A stretch of 64,000 bases of DNA, taken from assembly GCA_036877525.1 (NCBI GenBank), contig JAZGTH010000007.1, forward strand, positions 10,711,001 to 10,775,000. The letters run 5' to 3'. Origin of the DNA: Chromobotia macracanthus (lineage: Eukaryota; Chordata; Actinopteri; Cypriniformes; Botiidae). The notes beneath the pieces are model-generated. The model did not search any database, was not told the origin of the DNA, and saw nothing but the letters and a program-made list of their open reading frames with translations. The number at the start of each line of letters is the position of its first letter. Position 1 is the first letter of the stretch. The position numbers and the translations under genes were made by a program. Below are positions 32,862 to 47,800 of the stretch, piece by piece.

Positions 32862-35800
32862 GTAAGTTTCAGAATTTTTTTGTTTGTTGTCTTTAAAAGT
32901 AAACCTCACATTTTGCTTCTCCTTCATTTGCTTTGTGTTGAAATATACATTTAAAGTAGATTTATTAAAAAAAAAATTGTACTGAACATAGTTTAATACT
33001 GAATATAGTTAGTATATATACATACATACATACATGCATACAGATTGTGGCATCCATTAAATGTCACAGCAGGTGGTTTTGTACAGAAGAGCTATAGGCT
33101 TGCTCAGCAGAGCAAGAAGTGTAGTTTTAAATATAACACCAAAACACAGACTACAAACTGTTCCTGTGATATCACATGGACAAAAACAGAGGGACTCTAA
33201 TAATACTAAGTATTCTAGAGTTTGTTTCAAAAGCTGATTGTTGACTTTGTTTTGTGATAGGTTTGCTTCAAGTTCTAATTATATACAAAATTAGAAATCT
33301 TGTATATAGACATAAATTGGGTTGTTTTTGTTGCAGAATTAGCAGTATACCCTTTTAAGTGTACAGCAGATAAACATACAAGAAGTGTGTCTCATATAGT
33401 CGCAATATTGATGGAGCCTGTTAGTCTTTTTGTAAGAAGTACTTCAGAAACCATCTACACCTGTTCCGTTTTTTGTCTTTTCATTGCAAGGCCAAAATAA
33501 TAATCTAGATATAAAACCAGTCTAACTTGGATTTGTCTTGTATGTTTGCAGTGTGAAATATGTTTGCAGATGTTAAGATTTTTTAAAAGGGGTTCAGACA
33601 GTCAGTCATGTTTATACTGTACTACATTTATGAGTTTCTCTAAAGTAAAATCTTGTCAGACACAGGAACTTGTCTCACAGATGTCCTGAGGATGACAGAG
33701 AGCTCTGTTATCAGACACTCCTTAATGAAACACAGTTTTGTCACAGTGTACACATTATTGCGGCACTACTTGTTTATACCAGGTATTAGTCATATTAATA
33801 CATTGGTTTTTTTTTTAACAGTATGTCATGTCAAATCACAAGCTGTTCATTTTAAATTATATCCCTTATGTTGTCATTAGGCCACTACTCAATCCATATT
33901 TTGGCCCAACGTATGGGCCAAATATAAAGCGCATTATAATCATCATATTCACGATGTGGAATATTATAAAACAATAATAAAATAATGTAATTTATTAATG
34001 TTTAATAATAAAACATGAGTTCATATTCATATTTATGAATATTAATGCTCGATTGTATATCATCTGCAAAACCTGTGGAACTATCTTAAATATTCAGTGT
34101 CGCCTAACCCTAATTTCTAACCCCAAATAGTAGTTTTAATATTAAGTTGATTGTTAAATTGATCATGACGTCTTTCTGTTGAGCAATGAAGAACAGCTTG
34201 CCTGTTAATCCATTACTATGATTAATATCCTTATTAATGTTCAAGCATGTGAGAAGGAAGGATTTTTAGTTAAACATTTCCTGTAGGAACTGTAATTGTC
34301 ATTTGGATTATGTGTAACAGCTGTCCCTGTTTCTGGTGTGGTTGTGTTTGGGTGTTGGACAGTAGAACAGAGAGCATTACACGTGACATAGTTTAGGCCT
34401 GAGTAAGCAAAAAAGATCATTTTTGAAAGACCTTTAGCATGTTGTTTTGATTTAGAGCGTGAGGTCAGTTATGCAGTGACATCATTGAGTTTTCTCATTT
34501 TTCTCATGGTCAAAAAAACTATAACAAATAAGTCAGAGCCAATTATTTTACTTGTGTAGGCTGGCAGCCTTATATAGAAAGATTATCATCTCACATTTGC
34601 TTTTTTCAATGTAATCTGCTCTTGGCAGTGATAAAAGCCACACATGGGAGTCTCAATGAATCACTCATTGTGTAGAGATCAAGTAGATTATCTCTCCAAT
34701 TAATGACCCTGTGGAATGGGAAAGAAGAGGAAATGCTTTCACTCAGACCAGACCAGATAGAGTGGCAGAATATAAAGCGCTAGTATTAGTATGTGCACTT
34801 TTTCTCTTGGTACCTCAATGATAATCATTTTACCTGCTGTTCCTACATTAAAGGAACAGTTTCCCCAAAATAGAGTCTTGTCATCTTTACTCACCCTTTG
34901 TAGTTCCAGCCATGTATTTTTCTCTCCTGTACAACCCAAAAGATTAAAGATGACTAAGCTGCTCATTGCTGCACAGTGAAAGTGGATGATATTTTAAAAT
35001 CTGATGTATATATGTTATATGTATCTATGACTTGGCAATATATACTTTTGAACCCATATAATATGTTTGTGCAAGTAATGGACCACAATTAAAGTCATTT
35101 ATTTGATATTTAATAACCTTTAAATTCCCTGTTTTTTGTAGTTCCTAGAACTATTGGTGTAAGTTCCTGCTTTTTGATGTTACCACCAAAGGAACTGGAA
35201 ATGATTTTAGTTCTAGGAACACTTTTAGGGAATCTAAATTAGCACCTACATCAGAGTAGGATTTAAAAACGTTTTTGGGAACTGTCAGTGTTTGCATTGT
35301 GTGGGCAAACGGCATACAACACACAGGCCGACACTATTTTTAAAAAGCCATGATAACACACAGTTTGTATTTACTCAACGTTTTAAGGTTTTAAAAGACA
35401 TAAACATATAATCAAACATGTAGATAACACAACAGCACATAATACCTTTTTTATAGAACTGTGTGAAATTTTATCCGTTAGTCTCACGTGTAAAAAGCCC
35501 ACGCACGCATTATTCATATGTCACAAGCAGGGGATAAGTTTAGTCTTTCAAAATTTCTGTCAGCTATAATATACTACAGTACGTGCTGTGTCTTTCTGCT
35601 GTGACCATTTGTTATTAGCAAAACATTATCCATGTGGCTACAGTATGTCGGTACTTAAGATTGTAAATTATAAGAACAAAAGTATGTTTGTGACATGTTT
35701 GCTTGCTGAATGCTGCGGCCATTTACACATGATGCTTGCCTAAAAAGATTGCCAGCCATCAGTATTAGTGTTATCTGTGATAATGTAACAATGATTTTTA

Positions 35801-38800
35801 ATACATTTGTGTGGAAAGCACTTGGTATCTACTTTGGGAAAACCCTCATAGAACGATTTACATTCTTAAAAGGTGTTAATTATTTTTATCATGCCCGTTG
35901 GGTTAAATGTCGAGTGGTTTAGTCACTTCAGAGTAGGGTTGGGTGGTAGAAAAAAATGTTTGCTTTACCTTTAAATGTTAACAGAGTAACGGAAATGAAG
36001 TTTTATTGCACAGACAACTCTAAAGCTTGTGCAGTCTATGGATCATAAACAGCCTATCTATTAAAGGTCTTGACTGTAGGCTACTCATTCAGTTTTTATA
36101 AATGCTATTGTTAAATAGCACTGCATGAAAATTGTTGTAATTGTTCATATTTGTGTTCATATTTGACTGTAATACAGTTAAAATGTGAATAATTGCAGGT
36201 CTAGTTAAAGTGGGCCCCTTTTTCTGCTGATCTTTCTTTAAAGAGTTTATAAATATCGAATGATATGAAACATTATACTGTGAAAACAATTTCAGCTATC
36301 ATCTAGTTCTACTTCAGAAGTTTTACTCTCTGTGCAAATGCAACCAGGAAAATGTAATAGAGGAACTAATGGTTCTTGGGGGATTGCCCTGTTTGCTATA
36401 ATTTAGTTTCTGAAACTACCTGGTGCGAAAGTGGCTTATCAAACATCAGAAGGGTCGCTTTGCACCTGTAATCCAAGACAAGGGCTTGTACTTTGAAGTC
36501 TTTTTAGCCCAGAGAAGTCTCTTTGCATGCATGTCTCATTTTTTTATAGGATGATGTCATGTGGATTAGAACCTGTCCTTCCAAACTTGAGAGCAAAGAG
36601 CACACAGCAAAGTACTTTGGAGACTGAAAGCTAATAGGGGCAGAGACTGCATGAGGTCAGCTGAACTGGTTTCTCAGACACGTTCACAACAGGCATTTGT
36701 GCTTGTCTCAACTCTTTTTCAGGTTTTAAATCTGCTGGCTTTCATATTCCTTCCCAGTGGTGTCATATACAATTCTCAAATGCTTGGCATCTTCCTACGT
36801 CTTAATTGGCAGTGTTTCTGAGATGAATAGTGATCCTGACTATTCACATAAAAAAAATCAACATTACTTACAGTTAAATAGATACATATGCGTCATAATC
36901 TAATAAAAATGTTTTGTTTTTATTTATTACTGCAACCCTGTTTTACCTCTGTTCATCTGAGGCAGGATTTTATTTGTAAAGGCCAGATTGTACAGCTGCT
37001 ACAGAACACATTCACATGTAAACATTTTATTATTATGAAGCATTGTGCCTCTACGCAAAGCTGAATAGGAAGTGCCAGGGCACTGCAACACGTTTATTTT
37101 AATACTTAAAAAGCATATTTGCCAAGTAGATATTTCATCAGGCCCATTTAGCCAGCTCCATTTAAGTGCTCTCTGAACACCAGAATGGAGACTGAGGAAA
37201 ACAACCTATGCATAGCATGCTTGTTCCTCTGCATTGTCATGTTTTAGTGGACGATTAACCTCCTGCTTTGATCTGCTGCATACAATCATTGCAGTGTGTG
37301 GCCTGTTTTCTTTGCTTTGATAATGTTTTTGGGAGGAAATAGCAGTTTGCATCCAGAAATTGATGGGGTGGCTATTTATTAAATGTATGAGAAGGCATTT
37401 GCCTAACCAAGCCTCTTCATCTGTTGTAATTCATCATAACCATTGATTATATTTAATATCATCAGAACCAATTGTAATACTACCTCCCCAATCATTCAGA
37501 TGTTCTTATGTCAGCTCTTTCTAAATCATTCAGATGTTCTTGTCATCTTTTTATAAATAATTATATTTATTTATAAAAAAACATTGTCTCAAGTCTCCCA
37601 TCTGTTTTAATGATGTTGCTTGAATAATATTCCTACAGAGAAATTTGACTTGCTGCTCTGAAATTAAACCATTTCCAACCAAAGCCCTTATTCATGCCTC
37701 AGTTACAGTCTGTAGAAACTTTTATCCCTTCCTATTTTGGCTTCTAAGAGCAGTCTGCACTTGAGTCAGCAGAGTTGGAAAGCTGCCTCTCGCTGTGGTT
37801 TAAGACTGGGCAGGAAATCTTGTGCGCAACCTTGAGCATGTGCCCATGTCAAACTCTTGCTCTGTTAAATATATACAATGACATTTCGTCTCTATGTATC
37901 ACCAGGCTGGATGGAGTAAAATGAGGTCACTGTGGGGAAAAAATGGCAGCCACAGCACAAGTAAATTTTCTCTTAAATTCACATTAGGTTTCTTCTATAA
38001 ATAGTCAATTTTATATAAATGCAAAACTTGTGTCTTTTCACATTTATATGACTGCTTTGTAGTGCTTAACGTAAAGTTTTTGGCTATATTAACAGCCCTG
38101 TCAGGTGTTGATCATCTTTGACAGTCTTGCTAGAATTTTCTCCCAAGTTCCACAGGTATAGCTCCATCTGTGTGGATATCTTATCTGCACTTCCTCCCTC
38201 TCCCTGCCACAGACACCATATGTGCCACAGATTATCTTCCAGTCAAGTTCTCACCTCTGTACAGTTCTAAACTCCTAATACCATCTAACAAGCAAACAGA
38301 CTGAGCTTATGCACTAATTAATCGCCACTGCAATTCAAAACCACCTGTGTCTCTATGTCATGCATTATTTGGGTCCCATGCACCAGACTTTTAATAACTA
38401 TTTTCTAGGGTGAAATGAACTTACTTTTGCTCACCAGCCATGGTGGCTAGCCCAGTTTTACTAGCCTCTTAAATTTTTTACAAGCTATTTTGATTTTTCC
38501 AGTTTAGAGGTATATAAAACATATGGAATATATCTTAACATGCTTTTACTTAGACCAAATTAGGGCATGGTTCTCTTTGCATTTATACTGTCCACTAGCC
38601 ACAGCATAAGTAAAATGACCCACATTTGACTAAATGAACTTATTTGTGATATTTTATGGTATGGTATGGTATGCTTTGGCCTTGATGGGGTTCATGGTTG
38701 CTCTTCCATCACTTTGTCCAGCGTAATCCCCATCTCTTATGTGAGGAGGCTGAATAAGTGCTGGGCTCTATTTAGCATACAGCGTGCCACTGTGATCCAT

Positions 38801-41800
38801 TAGCACTGAGTCATTGTTTCAACCACACTGCCAGTGTCGCCTGGCTGCCAGCCACCTCGCTCTCTGTGCAGACCCCCACATGCTTGCCTATCCCCATCTT
38901 TTACGCTGGTCTGCCTGCTCATCTAAACTGCCACCGAGCTGCTATAGCAACCGGCAGTCCTAAACCCTCTAGCATAGCTCTTCCAGAGCCAATTGTTCCT
39001 TCATTGCTCTCGCAGTGGCTCTTGAAAAACTAATCTCATTCAGCAGGGGCTGTGAGTTTCTTGGTTGCGGTTTTAAAACCATGCCATGCTCTATTGTACT
39101 GGAAATCCGAATCAAAGGAGTTGGAAATTATTGTCTGGTTAGTTGTTTGTGGATAAGCAGCAGAATAAATGCAAATTTATGCCCTGCTTTAGTTCGGTCT
39201 CTGGCAGAATGGCAATTGCTGTTCTCGGTCATGGTCGTTTTCAAGGGAGCATGAATAAAGAACAGATCCCTACAGAAAGTGGGTTTTCTTTCTCATCCAT
39301 GTCTCGTGCTCTTGCTCTCTCACTCTCTCTCATCTCTCAGATTTCCAGGGAAATTAATGTATCAATATTTACCCACGTTATTGTCAGTAGTTCTCTAGGG
39401 CAGCAGAACTAGCTTAGCATGGTGAATCAGTGGGCAGTGGTGCTGTTTGGAATCATAACCATGGTCATGTCTTCCTGCTGCCCTGTCCCACGGGTCTTCT
39501 GGCCATCTGTATTTGGTGCACTAGACTCATACAGGGACTTTCCAGAAATGGTCCTGTAAACAAATCGGGCCCTTTCACTTTTGGTTAGTGGGAAGCTGTC
39601 CTTTAGCTGTCATGTAGGCTGGGTTATTTTGGCTTGTATTTGAGTATTTTTTGAGATTTGTTCAACTCCCCTGTGACAAGATAAGTAAGAGTAAACTTTG
39701 TCAGACAACTAAACCTTGGTACACATGCAGGGATTGTGAGAGAACCATGGTCGGCCTCCTTTTTAGCATCCTTAAAGCAATCCTTAGTCTTCAGCATTAC
39801 TTTCCTTATGGATTGTGGACATCCAGAGCACAGAAATGTAGATAAGTTGTTGTACAGACATTTTTGTACGTAAAATTTACTGAACTAAATTTTTGCTTTG
39901 CTGACAGCCATTAAATAGTTTTTAATTTGTTTTAATATAAGTATTATTTTTTGAAATATATAGTTGGGGTAACATGCTTACATACGCCTTGCAGATTATG
40001 CGAAATGTTAAAAATAAAAAAGAATCCTAAAAAATTAGTTTAATATTTAGTAATGCCCTGAATAAGTGATAACACAAAATAATTACTCAATTTACAAAAA
40101 TAACCGGCTCAAAAGTTTACATTTACATTGTATGTTGTTGCCTGAATGAACATTTTGTTGGTTTGTGATTTTGATTGAGTTGTATCCCTGTAATAGATGA
40201 GTCCCTTGTTTATCCTGAGACATTAAACTGTCACTGTTCTTCAGAATAATCTTCCAGGTCCTGCACATTTTTTGCTTTCCCAATATCATCTGCATATTTG
40301 ATCTCTTCCCAACAGTAGCTACATAATTTAGAGATCCATCTTTCATACCAAGAACAATTGAGGAACTTATACAGAAATAGATTGAAGCTCCATCGTAAGT
40401 CTCCAATCTGAAATGTATCAGCCTGGTCTCTCTTGATGCATCTGTTGATGGACTGCAACAAATGTGACCTGATCACACAAACCAGATTCAGTGATAGTTA
40501 TGCATTCATTGGGTAAATGTGTCCCTGGCAACAGCTGTCTATTTGCATGCTGAGTAATAATTGCGCTAAAACAAGCGTTTTAAACCTTGCCTGGTTTGTA
40601 TGGTTTAAAAAAGTCTGATTTAAAAAAATTAGGAAAAGCATCTCAAAGAAAAAGGTACAAAATCTTTTACTATGTCTGACATCAATATGCAGTAACTCAG
40701 CATATGTGAAGCATGTCCAAAGTTTATTTAACAAAGATGCTTGATTATAAGTACAAGCACTCTGCTTGAAACCTGTATTTGAAAGAATTGGTATGCTGAT
40801 TTTTTTTAAAGTGCTTTATGATATTTATTTTATCAAGATATACTTACTGTAACTGTAAAACACTGTACAGAGGGAACTTACTGACGAGCAAACCTTCCTA
40901 ATCTCTTTTTTTTGTTACAAGCAATCCTCTAAACCCAAAATACTTCTTTCTGTAATCCACAACTTCCTACAAGTCTTGTATAGTTCTTCCTGGATCTTAT
41001 GCATGAAAGCATTACACTCCAGAATCAGAATTTTGGACGGCAGTAAACTCAGGGCTAAACTTAAGAAACAGTCAAATAAAAGATAGATTGGTGCTTTATG
41101 TATGTTGTTATAGCCCACAGTTCTGATATTCATCCATACATATCTGTTTGTGGCAATCATTGCTGATATTGTGGCAGGCCTCCACAATTAAATCAGTGTA
41201 TAGGAAACACTGAAATAACTTCATGACACACTTCTCCCTAACAAACAAAGGCAGAGATGGGGAACCTTGTTCCTGGAGTGCCAGTGTCCTGCAGAGTTTA
41301 GCTCCAACCCTGATAAAAGGCCCTCTAGGAACAAGGTTCCCCATCCCTGTTTTAAGATATCTATCCAATTGTGTCCATAGCACAAACAATGCTACCAACT
41401 AAAACTGAGTTTTTGTATAAAGAATTAAGTGATGCAGGCAAAACTAATTTGTTGTACGTATAAATCTGTGTTTTTGCCAGAATTCTGTTGGTATAAATTA
41501 ATTTTGCATGGGTTAGTTTAGGTGAAATTGTTTATTGCATTTGGTGTGTAGACCTTGTCATACTGTTACATCACACAGGTGGAGTTTAAATAGAGATAAT
41601 TTAATTTTATTGGAATCACTCATCATGAGCTTTGATGGTTTGCTTCCAAAGCTCTTAATGGTTGCATTTGTTAGCTAGTTTATGATAAAGCTAATGCTTT
41701 GGATTAATGGTTAAATTGCAAAGAAATGTTAAGCCCTCTGTGCTGAAATAGGCTCAGTCCAGCTCAGGTTGGCTGTGTGTAAATCACAGTGAATGGGGGC

Positions 41801-44800
41801 ATGTTGATCGTGAATGGCACCTTTCAAGATGTGCTCAACAGTGTCAAACTGGTTTGTGCTGCTTTGTGTGTAGATCTCTCACTCAGAATGCGGTTTAACA
41901 GAATGCGGTTAAATCTGAGAAGAATAAAACTCGTCGTTCTGGTCTTCTCTCAGTGTTGTAGTTTGATTCAGCACTGAACCTGCTGATGTTCCACTCATGC
42001 TTTTGACGGCAAATATGTAGTCTAGTCTAGTGGTTAAGGTTACACTTTACTAACTGTAAGTAATGTTGGAATCACATGCCAACTAACTCAGTAATTTGCA
42101 ACGACATGTCAGCCAACTTTCAGAGTATACATTGTTAGGTTAGAGTTAGTAGAATAAGTTGACATGAACTTGCAAAGTTAGTCAGTGGAATGCCTGTTGG
42201 GGTCCATCAAAATAAACGGTTAGCAGATATTAAGCAGACAATCTACTGATACTCTAATAACTAGTAGTTGCAAAGTTAACTTATAATTAGTAGAAAGTTT
42301 AAAGTGGACTATTGAAATAAAGTGTTACTGTGGATAAAAGCAGAGATGCAAGGTGTTTTGGGGTCGCTTAGCACTTACAGCTTGAAGCTGGTCCTGGCCA
42401 TTTTATTGATGTTTTCGCTCTTTCATCTGGCATTACTAACTAATTTATGTAGTTAATGCAAGAATGAATTTGTTTGCATGCCCCTTTAAGTCATATACAG
42501 ATGTTCATGTTTTTGCTTATAACTTCAAGAAACCTTACCAGAATATTGAACGTGACGTATTGTTACAGCACATGATTCAGATTAAATTGAGCTCAAACAC
42601 AACATGCTTAGATCTTAAAGTAATGCTCGCAGAGTAACAAAGCATGCTAATTTGGCTAAAACACCATTTCTTTGAGTCATGCACACTGATACATGAAACT
42701 TATTTTGCATTATAAAGCAATTCCATAAGTGATTGGCTGTAATCCAATCATGGTATCAATAATATTTTTCCATTTACCTGTGGAAAAAAAGGAATTGGTT
42801 ACCAGCATATTCACTAGTCTAGTCAGATATTTGTCTGGCTATGATTTATAATTTTGTTTTTATGTTCCGAATGAATTGTTCCATGCCTCACGTTCATTTG
42901 TTTACAGGCCATACATAAACTGTGAACTGTGTACGCCACCAGACACACAGATCCAGTGACAGCCATGCACTATTGATGGAGAACTTTCCTTTGGGGCCAC
43001 ACACAGGCCTTCCATTCACTTAGCCATGGGGCCAAGTAATGTGAGAGTTTGTGTGTGTGTGTTTGTGAGAGAGAGTTAGACGCATACACCCGTGATGTGG
43101 TCTGATCTCACGTTTCCTTCACGTGTTTGTTACAAGCAGCCCACAATCACAATGAACAGGGCTGCCATTAACAATCATGAGGTTAGTACACCCCTTTACC
43201 ATCAGTTGAGCTCATTTAATGTGTTTGAACATGAATCTCTATTTTCTTCCATCTCACCAGCCCCTCCGGTCCACCAGGCTTGTGATTTAAGCCTGCAGTC
43301 TTGCAAGTCAGCATCTAGGTTTTGTGTAGGTTTTAATGACAGTGTAGATGGCTTTTGGCCCTCCTGACTGATCAACCCCTGTGGCTCTTGGGATGAATCA
43401 CTATGGCATCAGCTGTCATGATCCATGGGAAGTCATGGATTGAAAGTTTTAAAGCCCTCGCCAGTTATTGCTTAGGCTTTTTATTTTAGCTGACAAACAT
43501 ACAGATGATTTCTTTTTCATTTCCTTTCTTTACATTTTAAAGTAATTTTTGACTAGTTTTGTTTGTATATTGTTTACAATAACATTAACTACATTTTAAA
43601 TATTGTATCATGACTTACAAGTATTACAGAATTATAACTGAGATGTTTGAATTAGATTTAAATATTATGGCAAATCATTACAGTTGCTAAGTTCCATTAA
43701 TTTTCATGAATAAACTCAAGCTGTCCTTAAACCAAACTAGTGAATAAAACTAGTTTTTTTTGTACTTGTTAACTTTTGGTAGAAAATGGCTGTTTGATAG
43801 AAATGATGGTTACTCTGGAAAACTAAATTTCAGAGCACTTATAAACAGGCAATATTTAATAATATATCAGTATTGTTTGAAGCTATTTTGCATTCCTGAT
43901 ACTAAATTCTCTTCAAAAGTTCTGCAGCCAAGTGATTACAGTAAACCAGCCTTCAGTAAAATACAGAATAATATTTGAACTTTGTGGTAAAGTTCATATA
44001 GTTTGGGCTCGATGTGAATAGGATTTTAAATAGAAAATTGCACTTGGCTGTGTGTGTCCCAGGCTGCCTCCTGTGCCCTCAGCATCAGCAGAGAGTTTCA
44101 CACACAAACACAGACTGGATACTAGATAGACAGTATTGCATAAGACTGCTAATGAGGACTAGATGTGACAGTCTGGCTCTGAGGGCATGGTGATGGCCGG
44201 GTCAAGCTACTCGTTCTATGAATAGTGCTGTTACATTATGCTCTGCACATGTGATTGTGTTTGTACAATTTAATTTAGTCTCATGATGGACAAGGGTACA
44301 TTTTAGTATAGTGGTATTGGTAGATTGAAAAAAAGTGTTTTGAGGTAGGCTGAACTATGCAATCATTACTCACTAGCCACTTGTGAGGTAGGCAGCATAG
44401 TTTGCCTCTGATAGTGACCTGACTCACATCTTTTATTGCTGAGGTCATGAAACAAGTTTTATCAAAGCATTGTTGCGCCACTTCATGACGGCATCAAGGT
44501 CTTGTTCACATGAGCTTCACCTCTCATTAAGAACAAACTGCTTGAATGAATGCTCTCTGCTTGTCTGTGGCTGGAGCCTGTAGGCCATGACTCCTGCTTT
44601 CTGTGATTGGCTGTGCAGCCAAACATGTGAAGGAGATCTTGACAAGACTGCAGAGTTCTGTTTGTTTATGGGACAATTGTTTCAGATTACCTGAAATGAA
44701 CTCTTTCAGGGTTGCCACTCCCTCACTTTATGTAATAGAGGCGCGAGACGTTATTGGTAATCGTGGACCGCAATGATTTTGGCTTGTGATAAATGGGGAT

Positions 44801-47800
44801 TTTGGCAGGAGTGGCAGTACTGAGTTGATTTAATGTGAATCAGTAGCTCTGTTTTCAGTATACTTGCTGGTATTGCCCTCTAATGGCCTGTTTTTGACAC
44901 TGACGAAACATGTAATAATTTGATCATGCATATTCAGTTTGGTGTTTGTTTTTCAGTTCACATGCAACTCATTGTGGCATTGCATAAAATTCAAGTGTTG
45001 ATAAAAATGTGACAAATCTGAAATTCTTAATCTTCTCTAAGGCCACTGCATGAAGCTTCTCAGTCGTTTGGTGTTGTAGCGCCATTTTGTGGTTATTTAA
45101 AAAATGACATGCTACAAATTGCTATCTGTTAACCCAACGAGAATGAAATAACTGCTTGATAAAGTTATACGAATGCAAAATGCTTCAATGTTTATATGCA
45201 TCTATAGAAATAGACTAGAACTATTGAGCTGGAAGTGTTACCTGTTTAGTCAAGGCAATCTAAAATTGATAGACTAAAAGTAAATCATTCAAACATATGA
45301 AGTTTCCATAGGTCAGTTTTTCAAGTCAATTTGTAATTCTGACTGCCTTAAAAGCACAATACATACAATTGTTTTATTAAAGTATACAAAAAACACATAT
45401 ACAGTATTATATATTTTATATATTATATATTTTGTCAAATTGTGTACTTACATTATCATTTAGAAACTATGGCAATACGTGGGCAAATGTAGTGGTTGTA
45501 CTGCATGCCACTTTTGTTTCGTTCACTCAGTATGGATCATGATTATTCATTACCTTTTACAGAAGGTTCGGTTAAAGTTGTTCATCAAGTCTGGTAAACA
45601 TGTCTTTGGCAAGTGTAATTAAATACAGTATGTATTACAAATAAGTAAGCCTTTTTGCAAATACTGTATGTTAAAATATACTTTTAGTACCATTGTTTGA
45701 AGTCATGTATGAGCAATAAAACTTCATTAAACTTCATTAAACTTTGTTCATTACGGCAAATTTAATTCACATAAGATAATGTGATCAAACACAGAAATTT
45801 CATTCATTGCCTTATACGTGAGCATGATTCATGAATTCCCCATGATTGATTTCGATCATCCCTGGTTGGTAAAGACTTCATTTCCCATCGTTCCTTCACA
45901 GCGTCATGAAACTTCGCCCGTATTATTGTTTTAAAAATGCGCCCTCTAGGGGCGAAATATTGCTCCATTAAAGAAATGGGTTGTTTTGACACGTCGGTGT
46001 CAAGCCGCACGTTTGAGATCTCATTCGTGTGTGTAGCACAAATGATGCAGGGTGAGTTATCTGTTGAAGTTTACTGGTTAGGGGCTTTAAAAAAATCTGT
46101 AGCCCTCAGGATGTTTTGGATAGTGTGTCCTTTAGTATAAATTGTAAGGAAGATATTGTTTAGGTTCATTGCTTTATTTTCTTGTCATAAATGAACACTA
46201 GAGGGCAATGTGGTCATTTAAATTGCTGTAGTTTGTTGTTCCCTTAACTCTCCAGTATATAATATATTGTAATTGCACGGTATATAACGTGTTTAATATT
46301 CGTTGCACTGATTCAGTGTATTGTGAGTCTAGTGACTAATCTACATATAAAAAATGATGACCATATCTATGTATTCACATGCTAGGAAAACCCTCATGTA
46401 AAGTTTGTGTAGATTTTAGAAAGCAACCACATCAGAGCTACAGGTCTATCGAATCCAGATGTTGTGAGTAGGAAAGACTAAGGCACCTGTGAAGAAGTTA
46501 AGTGACTCATCAGAACACAATCTATTGGCTGTTGTCTGACTTTGGTTAGGAATGACGTCTGATGTCGGTTGTTTTTCAGGGTTTCATTGTCATGACATGC
46601 CACCGTGGCAGAACCTAACACTGTGAGATGTAGGAGTGCTGTGTGTTGGGTTAGGTGATATAAGTAGACCTACATTTGTTTTGAAGGAATTCCCAAAATG
46701 TTTTGGTTGGAATAAGGAATCACAAAGAGGGCATTGTACTTTATTTGCCAGCTACGTCAGAAGCCACGCCATTTAGAAAGATTGTCCACTGACACTGGAA
46801 ATTAAATATCGCTCACACTATCACATACAGAATGACCCCATTCATTTCAACACTGGCGCTTTAGATGTTTTGCATCCAGCAGAGAGAGATTGTAGATGTT
46901 TTTGAGAGTTGAATTACCAATTGAAAGGTTACTTCTGCCTGGTTACCTTTTACAACCAGAGAAATGGCAGCTGCTTCACATTTTCATTCTGAATGGACAC
47001 ATTTTACAGCCTCTGTTATCTAGATCTGTGCTTCACCAGTACATACCTGCCTGGGACTGTTCCCTTAAAATCATGTGCAATTCCAGTTTTGTCTTCAGGG
47101 AAAGCATCTTCTGCGTAGTGACACCCCACTAGACTAGATTTCCTAGAACTGCTTTGCAGACCTGTCAGATATTGTTTTTTTGCAGGTAGGTTTTTGCTCA
47201 ATATACTTTGCATAATTTGTGTTTGATTAAAAAGGTCATTTATAAGGGCTTAAACAGATAATCATGTTATATTAAATTAAGCATTTTGCTTAAGTATTTA
47301 ATTTAAGGTTTCCAGGATATTTCTGGCAATATTTAAGAAACTTTTAATTCAATATTTAAAAAGTCCCAATGTACGTTTGCAAATTACATTTGTAATTCTT
47401 TAAATCAAATAAATTTTAAGAGTTGGTTGAAAATGTGAACATATTTATTATATAAACGGTATCTAAATCCATTTTAAATCTTTTAAAATCTTTGTAAGTC
47501 TATCCTGGTTGACGCATTTGTTCCATTTCAAGGTGTATGCACTCTTACCACCTAGCTACATCTGTTCTGTTGTTAGTTGTTTTTGGCTGCAACGTTGCTG
47601 TCATCAGCTAAGCATTTCTATTTGTGTGACCTTTGTTTGGCCTTTGGAGCCTTGTAGTCATGAATTGCTCCCACTAGAGCGAACTGTAAATGATAAAAAC
47701 AAATAGAAAAGTGAGGGATGCAGATGAGCGGGAAAACCCAGCTGCCTTTTTGTAACTCTACTATAGAGACTGAGCTCCTCAGAGTTGAGAGGACCGGTTC

